From the NCBI GenBank assembly GCA_934095825.1, contig CAKOKQ010000001.1, positions 62,001 to 126,000 on the forward strand: a DNA stretch of 64,000 bases, given 5' to 3'. This DNA is from an uncultured Bacilli bacterium. GTDB taxonomy: Bacteria > Bacillota_I > Bacilli_A > RF39 > UBA660. The notes below the pieces were generated by a model. That model had not been told where the DNA came from, did not search any database, and was given only the letters and a program-made list of their open reading frames with translations. Positions 47,139 to 55,283 of the stretch are shown piece by piece. Each line of letters opens with the position of its first letter. The stretch's first letter is position 1. The translations under genes and the position numbers were made by a program.

Positions 47139-48398
47139 ATGAAATTAAAAGATATATTATTTTTAAGTTTAAACAATTTAAAAAGTATTAAAAGTAATGT
47201 TTTATGGTTTATTATTTTATGCTTGTTTTTCTTAATATTTAATGTTTTATTTACAGTAAGAAATACTTTAATAAGCTTTGTTGATAATTATATAAATAAT
47301 GATATAACAGAGAGATTTATTAATGTTGAGACAAGTATAAATGAAACTAAAAAAGTTAAAGAAGAAATAGAAAACTTAAATATTTCTCATATTAGCCATG
47401 TATTTTTAAGTAATAGTGATACAAAAGAAAGTTTTGATATTACTAATGATAAAGATATTAAGGGAACAATTACATTGTATGGATTGTATCCAAGTATTAA
47501 TGTAGAAGTAATAAAGGGACGAAAAATATTAAACGATGATGAAATGATATGCTCAGATAACTTTTATGCTGGTTATTATGATAATAAAAGTAGTAGTGAA
47601 CTTTATGATATGAGAAAGTATTTAGATACAGATTTTAAATTTCATACAGAAAAAATGCTCTTAACTGATGATTTTAACCATCATACTTTAGAAGAAAAAG
47701 ATTATTCTTTAAAATTAGTTGGTCTTTATAATCAAAAGAGTAATTTGATGGGTTATGATGTTTGTTATACTAATCAAAATACTTTTGAAAAACTTAATAA
47801 TATGAATAAACTTAGTTATGAAAGTGCTGATACTAAGAGTAAATATTATCAGTATATGGGATATGAAGATAAAGAAGATTTAATTGTTTTAGTTGATAAT
47901 TATAAAGTTAGAAATGCAGTTTTAAATATATTAAAAGATAAAGGTTATAATGCAAAAATAGTTTATGAATATGATAGAGAATATTTAAATAATATGTGTT
48001 TAATTGTTAAAATTATGATTATTATTTTGACTGGTGGTTTTGTAATTATTATGCTTATTTTTATAACAAGAACTATTAGAAATGATATGGCTACTATTGC
48101 TTTATATAAAATGATTGGTTTTAAGAATAAAGAAGTAAGTAAGATATTTTTCTTTCAATATACTATTCTTAGTGTAATAAGTTTTTTATGTATGCTTATA
48201 CTAAGTATAATTTTAAAAACTGTGGCTGTTTTAATTTTAGATAAAGGAGCCGTTAGTAGAATATTTACTATAAGATTAGATTTTTATTTTAGTTTTATCT
48301 TTTTAGTAGGACTTTTAATAGCTTTAAAAGTAATATTAGATATATATTTAAGGTTTTTAAGTAAAAGAGGAAAAGTTTTAAAGGAGCTAGAAGAATGA
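47139..48398 (+). CDS. FtsX-like (MacB-type) ABC permease, large subunit
   Basis: This 419-residue protein has one N-terminal membrane helix (about 18-38), a large extracytoplasmic domain (about 40-285) and three C-terminal helices. It thus has the MacB/FtsX topology. The first cytoplasmic loop of the C-terminal part contains IALYKMIGFKNKEVSKIFF, the conserved FtsX motif. It overlaps the ATPase by ATGA. Such transporters act in lipoprotein handling, peptide export or antimicrobial-peptide resistance. Confidence 0.85.
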   Translation: MKLKDILFLSLNNLKSIKSNVLWFIILCLFFLIFNVLFTVRNTLISFVDNYINNDITERFINVETSINETKKVKEEIENLNISHISHVFLSNSDTKESFDITNDKDIKGTITLYGLYPSINVEVIKGRKILNDDEMICSDNFYAGYYDNKSSSELYDMRKYLDTDFKFHTEKMLLTDDFNHHTLEEKDYSLKLVGLYNQKSNLMGYDVCYTNQNTFEKLNNMNKLSYESADTKSKYYQYMGYEDKEDLIVLVDNYKVRNAVLNILKDKGYNAKIVYEYDREYLNNMCLIVKIMIIILTGGFVIIMLIFITRTIRNDMATIALYKMIGFKNKEVSKIFFFQYTILSVISFLCMLILSIILKTVAVLILDKGAVSRIFTIRLDFYFSFIFLVGLLIALKVILDIYLRFLSKRGKVLKELEE

Positions 48399-49057
48399 TA
48401 AGATTAGAAAATATTTATAAAGAATATAAATTAGGAAAAGAAAGTGTTATGGCTTTAAATAATGTAAGTGTAGAATTTCAAGAAGGTAAAATGTATGCTA
48501 TCATGGGAAGGAGTGGTTCTGGTAAATCTACTTTAGTTCATATCTTAGGCCTTTTAGATAGTCCTACCAGTGGACATATTTATCTTGATAATAAAGATGT
48601 TACTAATTTAAAAGAAGATAAAGTCCAAGAAATAATTGGGCAAAATATTGGCTTCGTCTTTCAAAAATTTTATCTTAATAATAATTTAACAGCTTTAGAA
48701 AATGTTATCTTACCTAGTTTAATAAATAAAGAAATGACTAAAGATGAAAGAAGAAAAAAGGCAATTAAACTTTTAGAGTTAGTTGGCTTAGAAAATCGTC
48801 TTAATCATAAGCCTAAAGAGTTATCAGGAGGTGAGGCCCAAAGAGTTGCTGTTGCTAGAAGCTTGATTAATAATCCGAAAATAATAATTGCCGATGAACC
48901 GACTGGTAATTTAGATAAGACTTCGGAGCTTACTATTTTTAAACTTTTAAAAGAAATAAGTAAACAAGATAAAATAGTTATTGTTGTTAGTCATAACGAA
49001 CTAATAAAAGAATATGCCAACAAAGTTTATTATTTAGATGATGGTGTTCTAAAATGA
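48395..49057 (+). CDS. ABC transporter ATP-binding protein, MacB/LolD type
   Basis: This 220-residue ATPase has Walker A GRSGSGKST (about 38-46), the signature LSGGEAQRVAVARSL, Walker B IIADEPTGNLD and the switch His in VVSHNE. All are characteristic of the MacB/LolD/FtsE family. It is encoded between, and overlaps, two FtsX-type permease genes. It therefore powers a probable heteromeric transporter. Confidence 0.93.
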   Translation: MIRLENIYKEYKLGKESVMALNNVSVEFQEGKMYAIMGRSGSGKSTLVHILGLLDSPTSGHIYLDNKDVTNLKEDKVQEIIGQNIGFVFQKFYLNNNLTALENVILPSLINKEMTKDERRKKAIKLLELVGLENRLNHKPKELSGGEAQRVAVARSLINNPKIIIADEPTGNLDKTSELTIFKLLKEISKQDKIVIVVSHNELIKEYANKVYYLDDGVLK

Positions 49058-49800
49058 TTTATTTAAAGAGTTTGTATAATAAAAATATTTGGAAGTATTT
49101 CTTTATCTTTTTAATTCTTTTTTCTTTAAGTCTAATGCTTTTAGATATTTATAAATGTTTTAAATTAGCAGTTGATAAGGAATTAAAAAAAACTGAATAT
49201 CGTACTATAATGGTTAACTTTAATGATGAGTGTAATATAGAGGAAACTTTAAGTTTATATCAAGATAAAATCGATAAGATAGAAGAAGATAATATTATAT
49301 TTAAAACAAGAGAAGATTTAGAAGCGTTTGCCACTCAAAATAGTAGTTGCCTTTCAAAAAGTATTATTCTTGCCAATAATATGGATAATTATATCCATAT
49401 AAGAAATATTTTGCTTATTTTATTTAGCGTTATCATGATATTAATTATAATTTTAATAAGTATTTTTTCTCTAAATATGTTATATGATATAAAAAAAGAT
49501 ATAGCTTTATATAAATTAATTGGTTATAAACTTAAAAATATAATGAAAATAATATTAAGGTTTTATGGGTTATTTTACTTTTTTGTTTATATTTTAAGTA
49601 TTATTTTAGCTAATAGTATCCTTAAATTTGGAAGTTTTGCGAGCTTAAGTAATTATTTAAAATTAGATAATTTAAATCTTTTATCGATAAATAATTATTT
49701 AGAAGTAGGGTTAGTTATAATCTTAGTGTTAGTAGTGGTTTTAAAAAGATTAAGTAAGGTTATAAAAGTTAGTAAGTCGATAGAACTGATTAAAAGTTAG
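49054..49800 (+). CDS. FtsX-like ABC permease, small subunit
   Basis: This 248-residue protein has the same topology as the 47139 permease, with an N-terminal helix (about 12-30) and three C-terminal helices. Its extracytoplasmic domain is much shorter (about 85 residues). The conserved loop reads IALYKLIGYKLKNIMKI, clearly paralogous to the large subunit. It overlaps the ATPase by ATGA. Paired long and short permeases suggest a heterodimer. The next 160 bp before 49964 have no gene. Confidence 0.8.
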   Translation: MIYLKSLYNKNIWKYFFIFLILFSLSLMLLDIYKCFKLAVDKELKKTEYRTIMVNFNDECNIEETLSLYQDKIDKIEEDNIIFKTREDLEAFATQNSSCLSKSIILANNMDNYIHIRNILLILFSVIMILIIILISIFSLNMLYDIKKDIALYKLIGYKLKNIMKIILRFYGLFYFFVYILSIILANSILKFGSFASLSNYLKLDNLNLLSINNYLEVGLVIILVLVVVLKRLSKVIKVSKSIELIKS

Positions 49801-49963
49801 GATTTAATTATTCTAATTTTTTTTAATACTAAATAGGCATAAGAGTAAAACTTATTAAGTAATCAATTTAAAAACTTATAAAAGAAGACAAAATTTTTAA
49901 GAATCGCCATAATCTGACAAAATATCCAAATAAGAAGAAGTATTATAAAGTTGGGTGAAAAAG

Positions 49964-50137
49964 ATGAAAGTTAAAGTATTTGACTGTGAACATGAAAAAG
50001 ATTTAGAAAGTGAAATTAATATGTTTCTTGATTCTGGGACTTATGATATAATTGATATCAAGTATTCAGTTGCAACTGCTATGTTTGGAGAAGAACAAAT
50101 TTATTGTTATTCAGCAATGGTGGTTTATACATGTTAA
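49964..50137 (+). CDS. Cse60-like small protein (sporulation-associated family)
   Basis: This 57-residue protein follows the Cse60 family pattern: KVKVFDCEHEKDLESEIN, then YDIIDIKYS and the end YCYSAMVVY. In Bacillus, cse60 is transcribed in the mother cell during sporulation; the molecular function is unknown. I chose ATG 49964, 6 nt after GGGTG; GTG 49955 overlaps that ribosome site. Its stop lies 14 bp before the TTG start of the flippase gene, so they may be one unit. Confidence 0.75.
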   Translation: MKVKVFDCEHEKDLESEINMFLDSGTYDIIDIKYSVATAMFGEEQIYCYSAMVVYTC

Positions 50138-50151
50138 GGAAGTGGTCGACT

Positions 50152-51786
50152 TTGAAGAAAAGTTCATTTATAGAAGGAACATTCATAGCAACTTTAGCGA
50201 TAGTGCTAGTAAAAATAATGGGAATGCTTTATGTAATTCCTTTTTATGCGATAGTAGGGACAACCGGAGCAGCCTTATATAGTTATGCTTATAATATCTA
50301 TAATATTTTTTTAGATATTTCAACGGTAGGTTTACCAATAGCTATTTCTAAAATCACTAATGAATTTCATACTTTAAAAATGTATGATGCTAAAAAAAGA
50401 GCTTATGAGATAGCTATTAAAATTATGCGTTTCCTTTCAGTTGCTATCTTTATTATTTTGTTTTTCTTTGCATATCCAATTGCTTCCTTTATTATAGGGG
50501 ATTTAACAGGCGGTAATACCAAAGAAGCCGTAACAGCCGTTATTAGAACTGTGTCTTTAGCCATTCTAGTTATTCCTTATTTAAGTGTTGCTAAGGGGTA
50601 TTTACAAGGACATAATGTTATTAATATCTCTAGTATTAGTAATGTTTTAGAACAAGTTGTGCGTATTTTAGTTATTATTGCTGGTAGTTTCTTAGCTATT
50701 AAAGTATTTCATTTAAGCTATGTTGTTGGGGTTATGGTTGCTTTAAGCGGGGCTTTTTTAGGCGGACTGGTAAGCTACTTTTATGTTAAAAATAAAATGA
50801 ATAAAAATAAAAAAGAACTAGGACTCGTTGAGGCGAAGAAAAAAGATAAGATAACGAATAAAGAAATTACAAGGAAGTTAGCAAGCTATGCTATTCCTTA
50901 TGTTATTATTAATTCAGTGTCTTCTTTATACAGTTTTGTTGATATGATTTTAGTCTTAAGAGGTCTAGAATTAATGGGGTATGCCACAAGTGATATTGAA
51001 TTTATTTCTTCGTCTATTTCAACTTGGGCGGGAAAAATTAATATGATAGTTATCAGTATTGCCATGGGAATGACCATTAGTCTTATTCCTTCTATCGTTC
51101 ATGCTTATACCTTAAAAAAATGGGATGATGTTAATAACAAAATTAATGCCGCCTTTAAAATTATTGCCTTTGTATCGCTACCAATGGCGATTGGCTTATC
51201 CTTATTATCTAGTGAAGTATGGCAAGTATTTTATGGGGCTAGTAAGATAGGAGCTACTATTTTAAGCGTTTCTGTTTTTGTTGCCGTTACTCTAAATTTT
51301 TATATGATAACTTCAAGTATTATGCAATCTTTAAATAAATATAAAACCGTTTATATTGCAACCATTTGTGGCCTTTTAAGTAATGCTATCTTTGATATAC
51401 CTTTTATGTATTTATTAAACTTTGTGGGTCTTCCTGCTTATATTGGTCCGTTAGTATCAAGTATTATTGGTTATATGCTATCCGTGTTTATTAATTTAAG
51501 GACCATAAAGAAAGAAGAAAAACAGATTAATTATAAAGATTCATTAAAAACAATGGGTAAAATCTTAGTGCCTTCTTTAGTGATGTTTATCGTTATCTTT
51601 GCTTTAAAAAGTGTAATTTCCTTTAGTGCAACTAGTAGATTAAAAGCTATTCTAATTATTATTTTTTATGCTGTAATTGGGGTAGTAATTTATGGGGGTA
51701 TTTCTTATAAAATGGGTTTACTTGAGGAAGTATTAGGTAAAAACCTATTAAGTAAGATAACAAAAAAACTTAAACGAGAGGCTTAA
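50152..51786 (+). CDS. MOP-superfamily lipid flippase, MurJ/SpoVB-type
   Basis: This protein of about 544 residues has 14 predicted helices. It begins KKSSFIEGTFIATLAIVLVK and continues GMLYVIPFYAIVG, as in the YtgP/SpoVB polysaccharide-transport group that flips lipid II. I chose TTG 50152 with AAGGAAG upstream, because homologues start at this KKSSF; ATG 50131 would overlap the Cse60 gene. Next to a sporulation-type gene, a SpoVB-like role is possible, but vegetative MurJ function is equally likely. Confidence 0.85.
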   Translation: MKKSSFIEGTFIATLAIVLVKIMGMLYVIPFYAIVGTTGAALYSYAYNIYNIFLDISTVGLPIAISKITNEFHTLKMYDAKKRAYEIAIKIMRFLSVAIFIILFFFAYPIASFIIGDLTGGNTKEAVTAVIRTVSLAILVIPYLSVAKGYLQGHNVINISSISNVLEQVVRILVIIAGSFLAIKVFHLSYVVGVMVALSGAFLGGLVSYFYVKNKMNKNKKELGLVEAKKKDKITNKEITRKLASYAIPYVIINSVSSLYSFVDMILVLRGLELMGYATSDIEFISSSISTWAGKINMIVISIAMGMTISLIPSIVHAYTLKKWDDVNNKINAAFKIIAFVSLPMAIGLSLLSSEVWQVFYGASKIGATILSVSVFVAVTLNFYMITSSIMQSLNKYKTVYIATICGLLSNAIFDIPFMYLLNFVGLPAYIGPLVSSIIGYMLSVFINLRTIKKEEKQINYKDSLKTMGKILVPSLVMFIVIFALKSVISFSATSRLKAILIIIFYAVIGVVIYGGISYKMGLLEEVLGKNLLSKITKKLKREA

Positions 51787-51790
51787 GTTT
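51766..51790 (-). terminator. Minus-strand terminator inside the end of the flippase gene
   Basis: On the minus strand AAACTTAA (51783-51790) and TTAAGTTT (51766-51773) form an 8-bp stem. It is followed by a T run (the plus-strand A run 51762-51768). It would stop transcripts from the convergent gene at 51846-52181. On the plus strand no T run follows. Confidence 0.65.
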
Positions 51791-51845
51791 AAAATATTAA
51801 AAATTAGGATATAAGAAAATAAAATTTAGAATTTTTTTAAATGAC

Positions 51846-52181
51846 TTAGACCATATAAAGATTGTTTGTAATTTCATCAGTAGTCATTTGGGCTTTGTTT
51901 TCTAATTTAGTAATCCTAGCGTCCAAACGATTGATACTGCGTTCAAGTTTTGCTAGACGATTATCATAGTCATTAACTTGCTGGTTAGTATTTGCTTGTG
52001 TCGGATAATTTGGGAAAGTTTGATATTCTGGCATTACGGCAGGTCCTTGGTAAAAAGAGTTTGAGGCGCTTTGCGTTTGGACATTTGGCATCATATAATT
52101 CATATTACTAGGATTAGGATTAACATAATTTATGGAATTCATATTGGATTCCGAAAAGAAAGAATTTCTTGATTTTAACAT
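51846..52181 (-). CDS. Asn/Gln/Pro-rich protein with C-terminal coiled coil
   Basis: I do not recognise this 111-residue protein. Residues 1-68 are rich in Asn, Ser, Pro, Tyr, Met and Gln (for example NYVNPNPSNMNYMMPNV) and likely disordered. Residues about 70-97 form a regular heptad coiled coil (YDNRLAKLERSINRLDARI). It has a perfect AGGAGG ribosome site, so strong expression is likely. The composition recalls spore-coat or surface-layer proteins, which is only a guess. It is divergent from trmB. Confidence 0.7.
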   Translation of the reverse strand: MLKSRNSFFSESNMNSINYVNPNPSNMNYMMPNVQTQSASNSFYQGPAVMPEYQTFPNYPTQANTNQQVNDYDNRLAKLERSINRLDARITKLENKAQMTTDEITNNLYMV

Positions 52182-52231
52182 ATAAAAACCTCCTAATACA
52201 TTTTATGTAGAGTTTAGAAAGTAGTGATAAT

Positions 52232-52858
52232 ATGCGCATTAGAAATATTAAAAATGCCGAAGAAATAATTAAAGATAATAAATATATAATTGAAAATCCC
52301 GAAAAATATAAAGGCCATTTCCAAGAACTTTTTGGTAATAGTAATGAGATCCACCTAGAAATAGGTATGGGCAAAGGCGATTTTATTATAAGTAAAGCTA
52401 TTAATAATCCTCATATTAACTTTATTGGTTTAGAAAAGTATACTTCGATTGTTGCTAGAGCCTTAAACAAGTTAGAAAATTTAAGATTACCTAATTTAAG
52501 AATTATAAATGGCGATGCCTTAAATTTAAATAATATTTTTGATAAAGAAATTAGTATCATTTATTTAAATTTTTCCGATCCATGGCCCAAGTATCGTCAT
52601 AGTAAAAGACGCTTAACGAGTAGTATTTTCTTGCGTATTTATGATGATATCTTTAAAAATAAATGTGTAATTTTTCAAAAAACGGATAATACTAATCTTT
52701 TTGAAAGTAGTATTATTTCCTTAACAAATTATGGCTATAAGATAGAAGATATGTCTTTAGACTTATGGAGTACAGATAAATTTTATGAAGAAACAGAGTA
52801 CGAAAGAAAGTTTAAAAATCAAGGCGTTAAGATTAATTATTTAAAAGCAACAAAGTAA
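52232..52858 (+). CDS. trmB: tRNA (guanine-N7-)-methyltransferase
   Basis: The enzyme makes m7G46 in tRNA. Its 208 residues include the SAM motif EIHLEIGMGKGDFI and the family signature NFSDPWPKYRHSKRRLTS, with the catalytic Asp-Pro-Trp-Pro. The C-terminal DLWSTDKFYEETEYERKF is also typical. It starts at ATG 52232 after a modest ribosome site. It lies 50 bp from the divergent Asn-rich gene. Confidence 0.96.
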   Translation: MRIRNIKNAEEIIKDNKYIIENPEKYKGHFQELFGNSNEIHLEIGMGKGDFIISKAINNPHINFIGLEKYTSIVARALNKLENLRLPNLRIINGDALNLNNIFDKEISIIYLNFSDPWPKYRHSKRRLTSSIFLRIYDDIFKNKCVIFQKTDNTNLFESSIISLTNYGYKIEDMSLDLWSTDKFYEETEYERKFKNQGVKINYLKATK

Positions 52859-52880
52859 ACTTTTAAAATGCTAGATAATC

Positions 52881-52889
52881 TGGTATAAT
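52881..52889 (+). promoter_or_regulatory. Extended -10 promoter element for the lipoprotein operon
   Basis: TG (52881-52882), one base, then a perfect TATAAT (52884-52889). No good -35 is visible. Confidence 0.6.
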
Positions 52890-52906
52890 GAGACTATGGA
52901 GACGAT

Positions 52907-53548
52907 ATGAAAAGAGTTTTATGTATGCTTGCTACAGTTCTACTTTTATGTGGTTGTAGTAAAATTAATGATAAAAATTATGATGAATTAATAAATAGTG
53001 TGGTTGCTAGTAATTATAAAATGGAAAATACTTATCGTACTGGTTATAAATATTATACACCAACGAATATGGATATCCTAAGTACTTTAGATTATAATGA
53101 GACATTGGCTGATGATAATTACAAGTATTATTTTTATGTTGATGTTGTAAGTTATTATAATAGGGTTATTGAAGGATATAATGAGGATACTAAGGCTGTT
53201 TATTCTAAGAAAATAAATTATGAAGATAAGTATGGTTATATCGAGATAAATAAGTGGAAGAACGGTAAGTATTTACTTGAAATTATGTATAATTATGCTA
53301 AAATAGAAGTGATAGTAGATGAAGAAAATATTAAGAGTGCAATAACTAATGCTATGGTTGTTTTAAGTAGTGTTAAATATAACAATAATATTTTAGAAAG
53401 TATTGTTGGAGAAAATGTTTTAACGGCGAAAGAAATTGAATTTAATATTTTCGAAACTAAGAAAAATGAGTCAAACTTCTTGAAAGTATCCGAAGAAGAT
53501 GTTTATGAAGATAAAGATGTACCAAATGACCCAGACTTAGTAAATTAG
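52907..53548 (+). CDS. Predicted lipoprotein, first gene of a four-gene operon
   Basis: A signal peptide ends in the lipobox LCGC (Cys17 predicted to be lipidated). The mature part is about 197 residues long, Tyr/Asn/Lys-rich and probably beta-rich, with a very acidic end (EEDVYEDKDVPNDPDL). I do not recognise a family. GGAGA precedes the ATG. The next gene begins 16 bp downstream, and three further genes follow with 2-bp gaps, ending at the terminator at 55203. Confidence 0.75.
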   Translation: MKRVLCMLATVLLLCGCSKINDKNYDELINSVVASNYKMENTYRTGYKYYTPTNMDILSTLDYNETLADDNYKYYFYVDVVSYYNRVIEGYNEDTKAVYSKKINYEDKYGYIEINKWKNGKYLLEIMYNYAKIEVIVDEENIKSAITNAMVVLSSVKYNNNILESIVGENVLTAKEIEFNIFETKKNESNFLKVSEEDVYEDKDVPNDPDLVN

Positions 53549-53564
53549 AAGGAGTGCAACAGAT

Positions 53565-54506
53565 ATGAGTTTTTTTGATAAGTTAAAAAATGTCTTATTT
53601 GAAGATGATGATGAGACAGTGGTAGAAGAAGAGCAACCAAAAAGGGAAGAAGTAAAAAAAGAAGAAGTGCGATTTAATTCTCAAAGTAGTGCTCCCTCTA
53701 AAGAAACAGTAGAACCTAAAAAAGAGCCAAGTGTATTTCAATCTTTTGATGAAGAAGAATTTGATAGGATAGCAGCCATTAATAAAAATCGTTTGTTAGA
53801 ACGCGATAGAAAAGCTAGAGAAGAAAAAGAAAAAGAAGAAGAAAAAAGACGCTTAGAAGCCAAAAAAGAAAGAGAAAATCTTAATGCTGGATATCGTCGG
53901 TATGAAGAACTAAGATATGGTACTACTAATACCAGTGGTAGTAAAGAAATAAAAGAAGAAGTAAGGTCAAAAGAAGTAAAACTTAGTGAAACACCAAAAG
54001 ATACTAGTGAGTATCGTCAAAATATTTACAATAAACCATTAGCTAGTAAAGAACCAGTTAAAAAATTTACGCCATCCCCAGTAATTTCCCCAGTTTATGG
54101 AGTTTTAGATAAGAATTATCGTAAAGAAGATATTTTGCCTAGAGCATCAAGTGAAGGAACCTTACCTAAAATAATGGATGTTGACAATGTGCGTAAAAAA
54201 GCCTTTGGCATTTTAGAAAAAAATATTGATACTGAAGAAAATGAACCCTTAAAAGATTTTTCAGGGGAAAATGAAATGAAAATGGAAGATATTTCTAAAG
54301 AGTTAGAGGCTGATGAAGAAATAGGAAAGACTACGAGAATTGATATTGGCGATATAAAAGATATAGAAGAAGACATAAGAGAAAAAGCACCCGAAGAAAA
54401 AAAAGAGTTAACCGATAAGTCAACTAAAAATGATGAAGAGGACTCCTTAGAAAAAGACTTATTTAATTTAATAGATTCAATGTACGAAAGTAGAGAGGAT
54501 AAGTAA
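53565..54506 (+). CDS. Highly charged, low-complexity cytoplasmic protein
   Basis: The 313-residue protein consists mostly of Glu, Lys, Asp and Arg. A Glu/Lys-rich likely helical stretch (RKAREEKEKEEEKRRLEAKK) lies near residues 84-103. Short hydrophobic N- and C-terminal motifs are MSFFDKLKNVLF and LEKDLFNLIDSMYE. There are no membrane segments. The pattern suggests a scaffold or adaptor with two end-binding motifs, but I recognise no family. GAAGGAG precedes the ATG. It is tightly linked to the two YtxG/YtxH-like genes that follow. Confidence 0.7.
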   Translation: MSFFDKLKNVLFEDDDETVVEEEQPKREEVKKEEVRFNSQSSAPSKETVEPKKEPSVFQSFDEEEFDRIAAINKNRLLERDRKAREEKEKEEEKRRLEAKKERENLNAGYRRYEELRYGTTNTSGSKEIKEEVRSKEVKLSETPKDTSEYRQNIYNKPLASKEPVKKFTPSPVISPVYGVLDKNYRKEDILPRASSEGTLPKIMDVDNVRKKAFGILEKNIDTEENEPLKDFSGENEMKMEDISKELEADEEIGKTTRIDIGDIKDIEEDIREKAPEEKKELTDKSTKNDEEDSLEKDLFNLIDSMYESREDK

Positions 54507-54508
54507 GT

Positions 54509-54808
54509 ATGTTTTTAGAATTTTTGCAGGTATTTTTGCCACTTGTTGTGTATGTATTATTAATTATAATCTTAATAATAGGAATAATTATAGGGATTAA
54601 AGCTATTAAAACTTTAGATAAAGTTGATAGAGTAGTTGAGGATGTTCAACATAAAGTAAGTAGCTTAAATAGTTTGTTTTCTATTATTGATATTACAACC
54701 GATAAAATTGTTTCGATTACTGATAGAGTAGTTGAAACTGCTAGTAGTATTATTGGAAAAATATTTAAGAAAAAAGAGAAAAAAAGAATAGAAGAAAAGG
54801 AAAAATAA
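54509..54808 (+). CDS. YtxG/DUF948-like membrane protein
   Basis: The 99-residue protein has a single long N-terminal membrane helix (about residues 8-33) and then a heptad-rich cytoplasmic segment (IKTLDKVDRVVEDVQHKVSSL). It ends in a Lys/Glu tail. This is the layout of YtxG (DUF948) proteins. It lies 2 bp after the preceding gene and 2 bp before a YtxH-like gene, the order seen in the Bacillus ytxGHJ stress operon. Confidence 0.75.
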   Translation: MFLEFLQVFLPLVVYVLLIIILIIGIIIGIKAIKTLDKVDRVVEDVQHKVSSLNSLFSIIDITTDKIVSITDRVVETASSIIGKIFKKKEKKRIEEKEK

Positions 54809-54810
54809 GA

Positions 54811-55203
54811 ATGAAGAAACAAACTAAAGGTTTTATTTTTGGGGCTTTTTTAGGGGTAGGAGCGGGACTTCTTTTAGCGCCTTATCGTGGTGTAACTATG
54901 CGTAAAAAAGTAGCAGCTAAGTTAAATGAAGTAGGCGATTATGTTAAAAATATGAATAGCGAATCGTTAAGAAATGATTGCTTAGGTATTTTAAATAATA
55001 TTAAAGTATATTTAGAAGAACTAGATAGTGCTAAGTTAAAAAGTAATGCTATTCTTGCTGGTAATAAATTAAAAAAAGAAGTCAATAAGTTGGCAGCTAA
55101 GGCAAAAGAAGTATCAGAACCCGTAGTTAATAAAGCTATAGAAGATTTAAGAAGTAATACAGTAGTTCTCTTAAAGAAAACTGTAGAAAAATTAGAAAAT
55201 TAA
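54811..55203 (+). CDS. YtxH-like protein
   Basis: This 130-residue protein starts with a basic stretch and a Gly-rich helix, GFIFGAFLGVGAGLLLAPYRG, cut here as residues about 7-26, which is the YtxH signature (GxxxGxxxGxLLAP). The rest is a helical, Lys/Glu-rich region. YtxH-family proteins are small stress-related membrane proteins of unknown mechanism. It is the last gene of the operon. Confidence 0.85.
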   Translation: MKKQTKGFIFGAFLGVGAGLLLAPYRGVTMRKKVAAKLNEVGDYVKNMNSESLRNDCLGILNNIKVYLEELDSAKLKSNAILAGNKLKKEVNKLAAKAKEVSEPVVNKAIEDLRSNTVVLLKKTVEKLEN

Positions 55204-55227
55204 GATGTCAATTGATGTCTTTTTTTC
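55203..55227 (+). terminator. Terminator of the lipoprotein-YtxGH operon
   Basis: AGATGTC (55203-55209), loop AATT, GATGTCT (55214-55220), then a T run. Two pairs are wobbles. Confidence 0.7.
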
Positions 55228-55256
55228 TTGAATAGATATAGAGAAAATGGTATCAT
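55228..55256 (+). promoter_or_regulatory. Extended -10 promoter for the cadherin-like surface protein
   Basis: TTGAAT (55228-55233), a 17-bp spacer and TATCAT (55251-55256) with TG at 55248-55249. It starts right after the preceding terminator and excludes ATG 55263 as a normal start. Confidence 0.65.
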
Positions 55257-55283
55257 TAAATTATGAGCAAGGGAGTATGTGAG

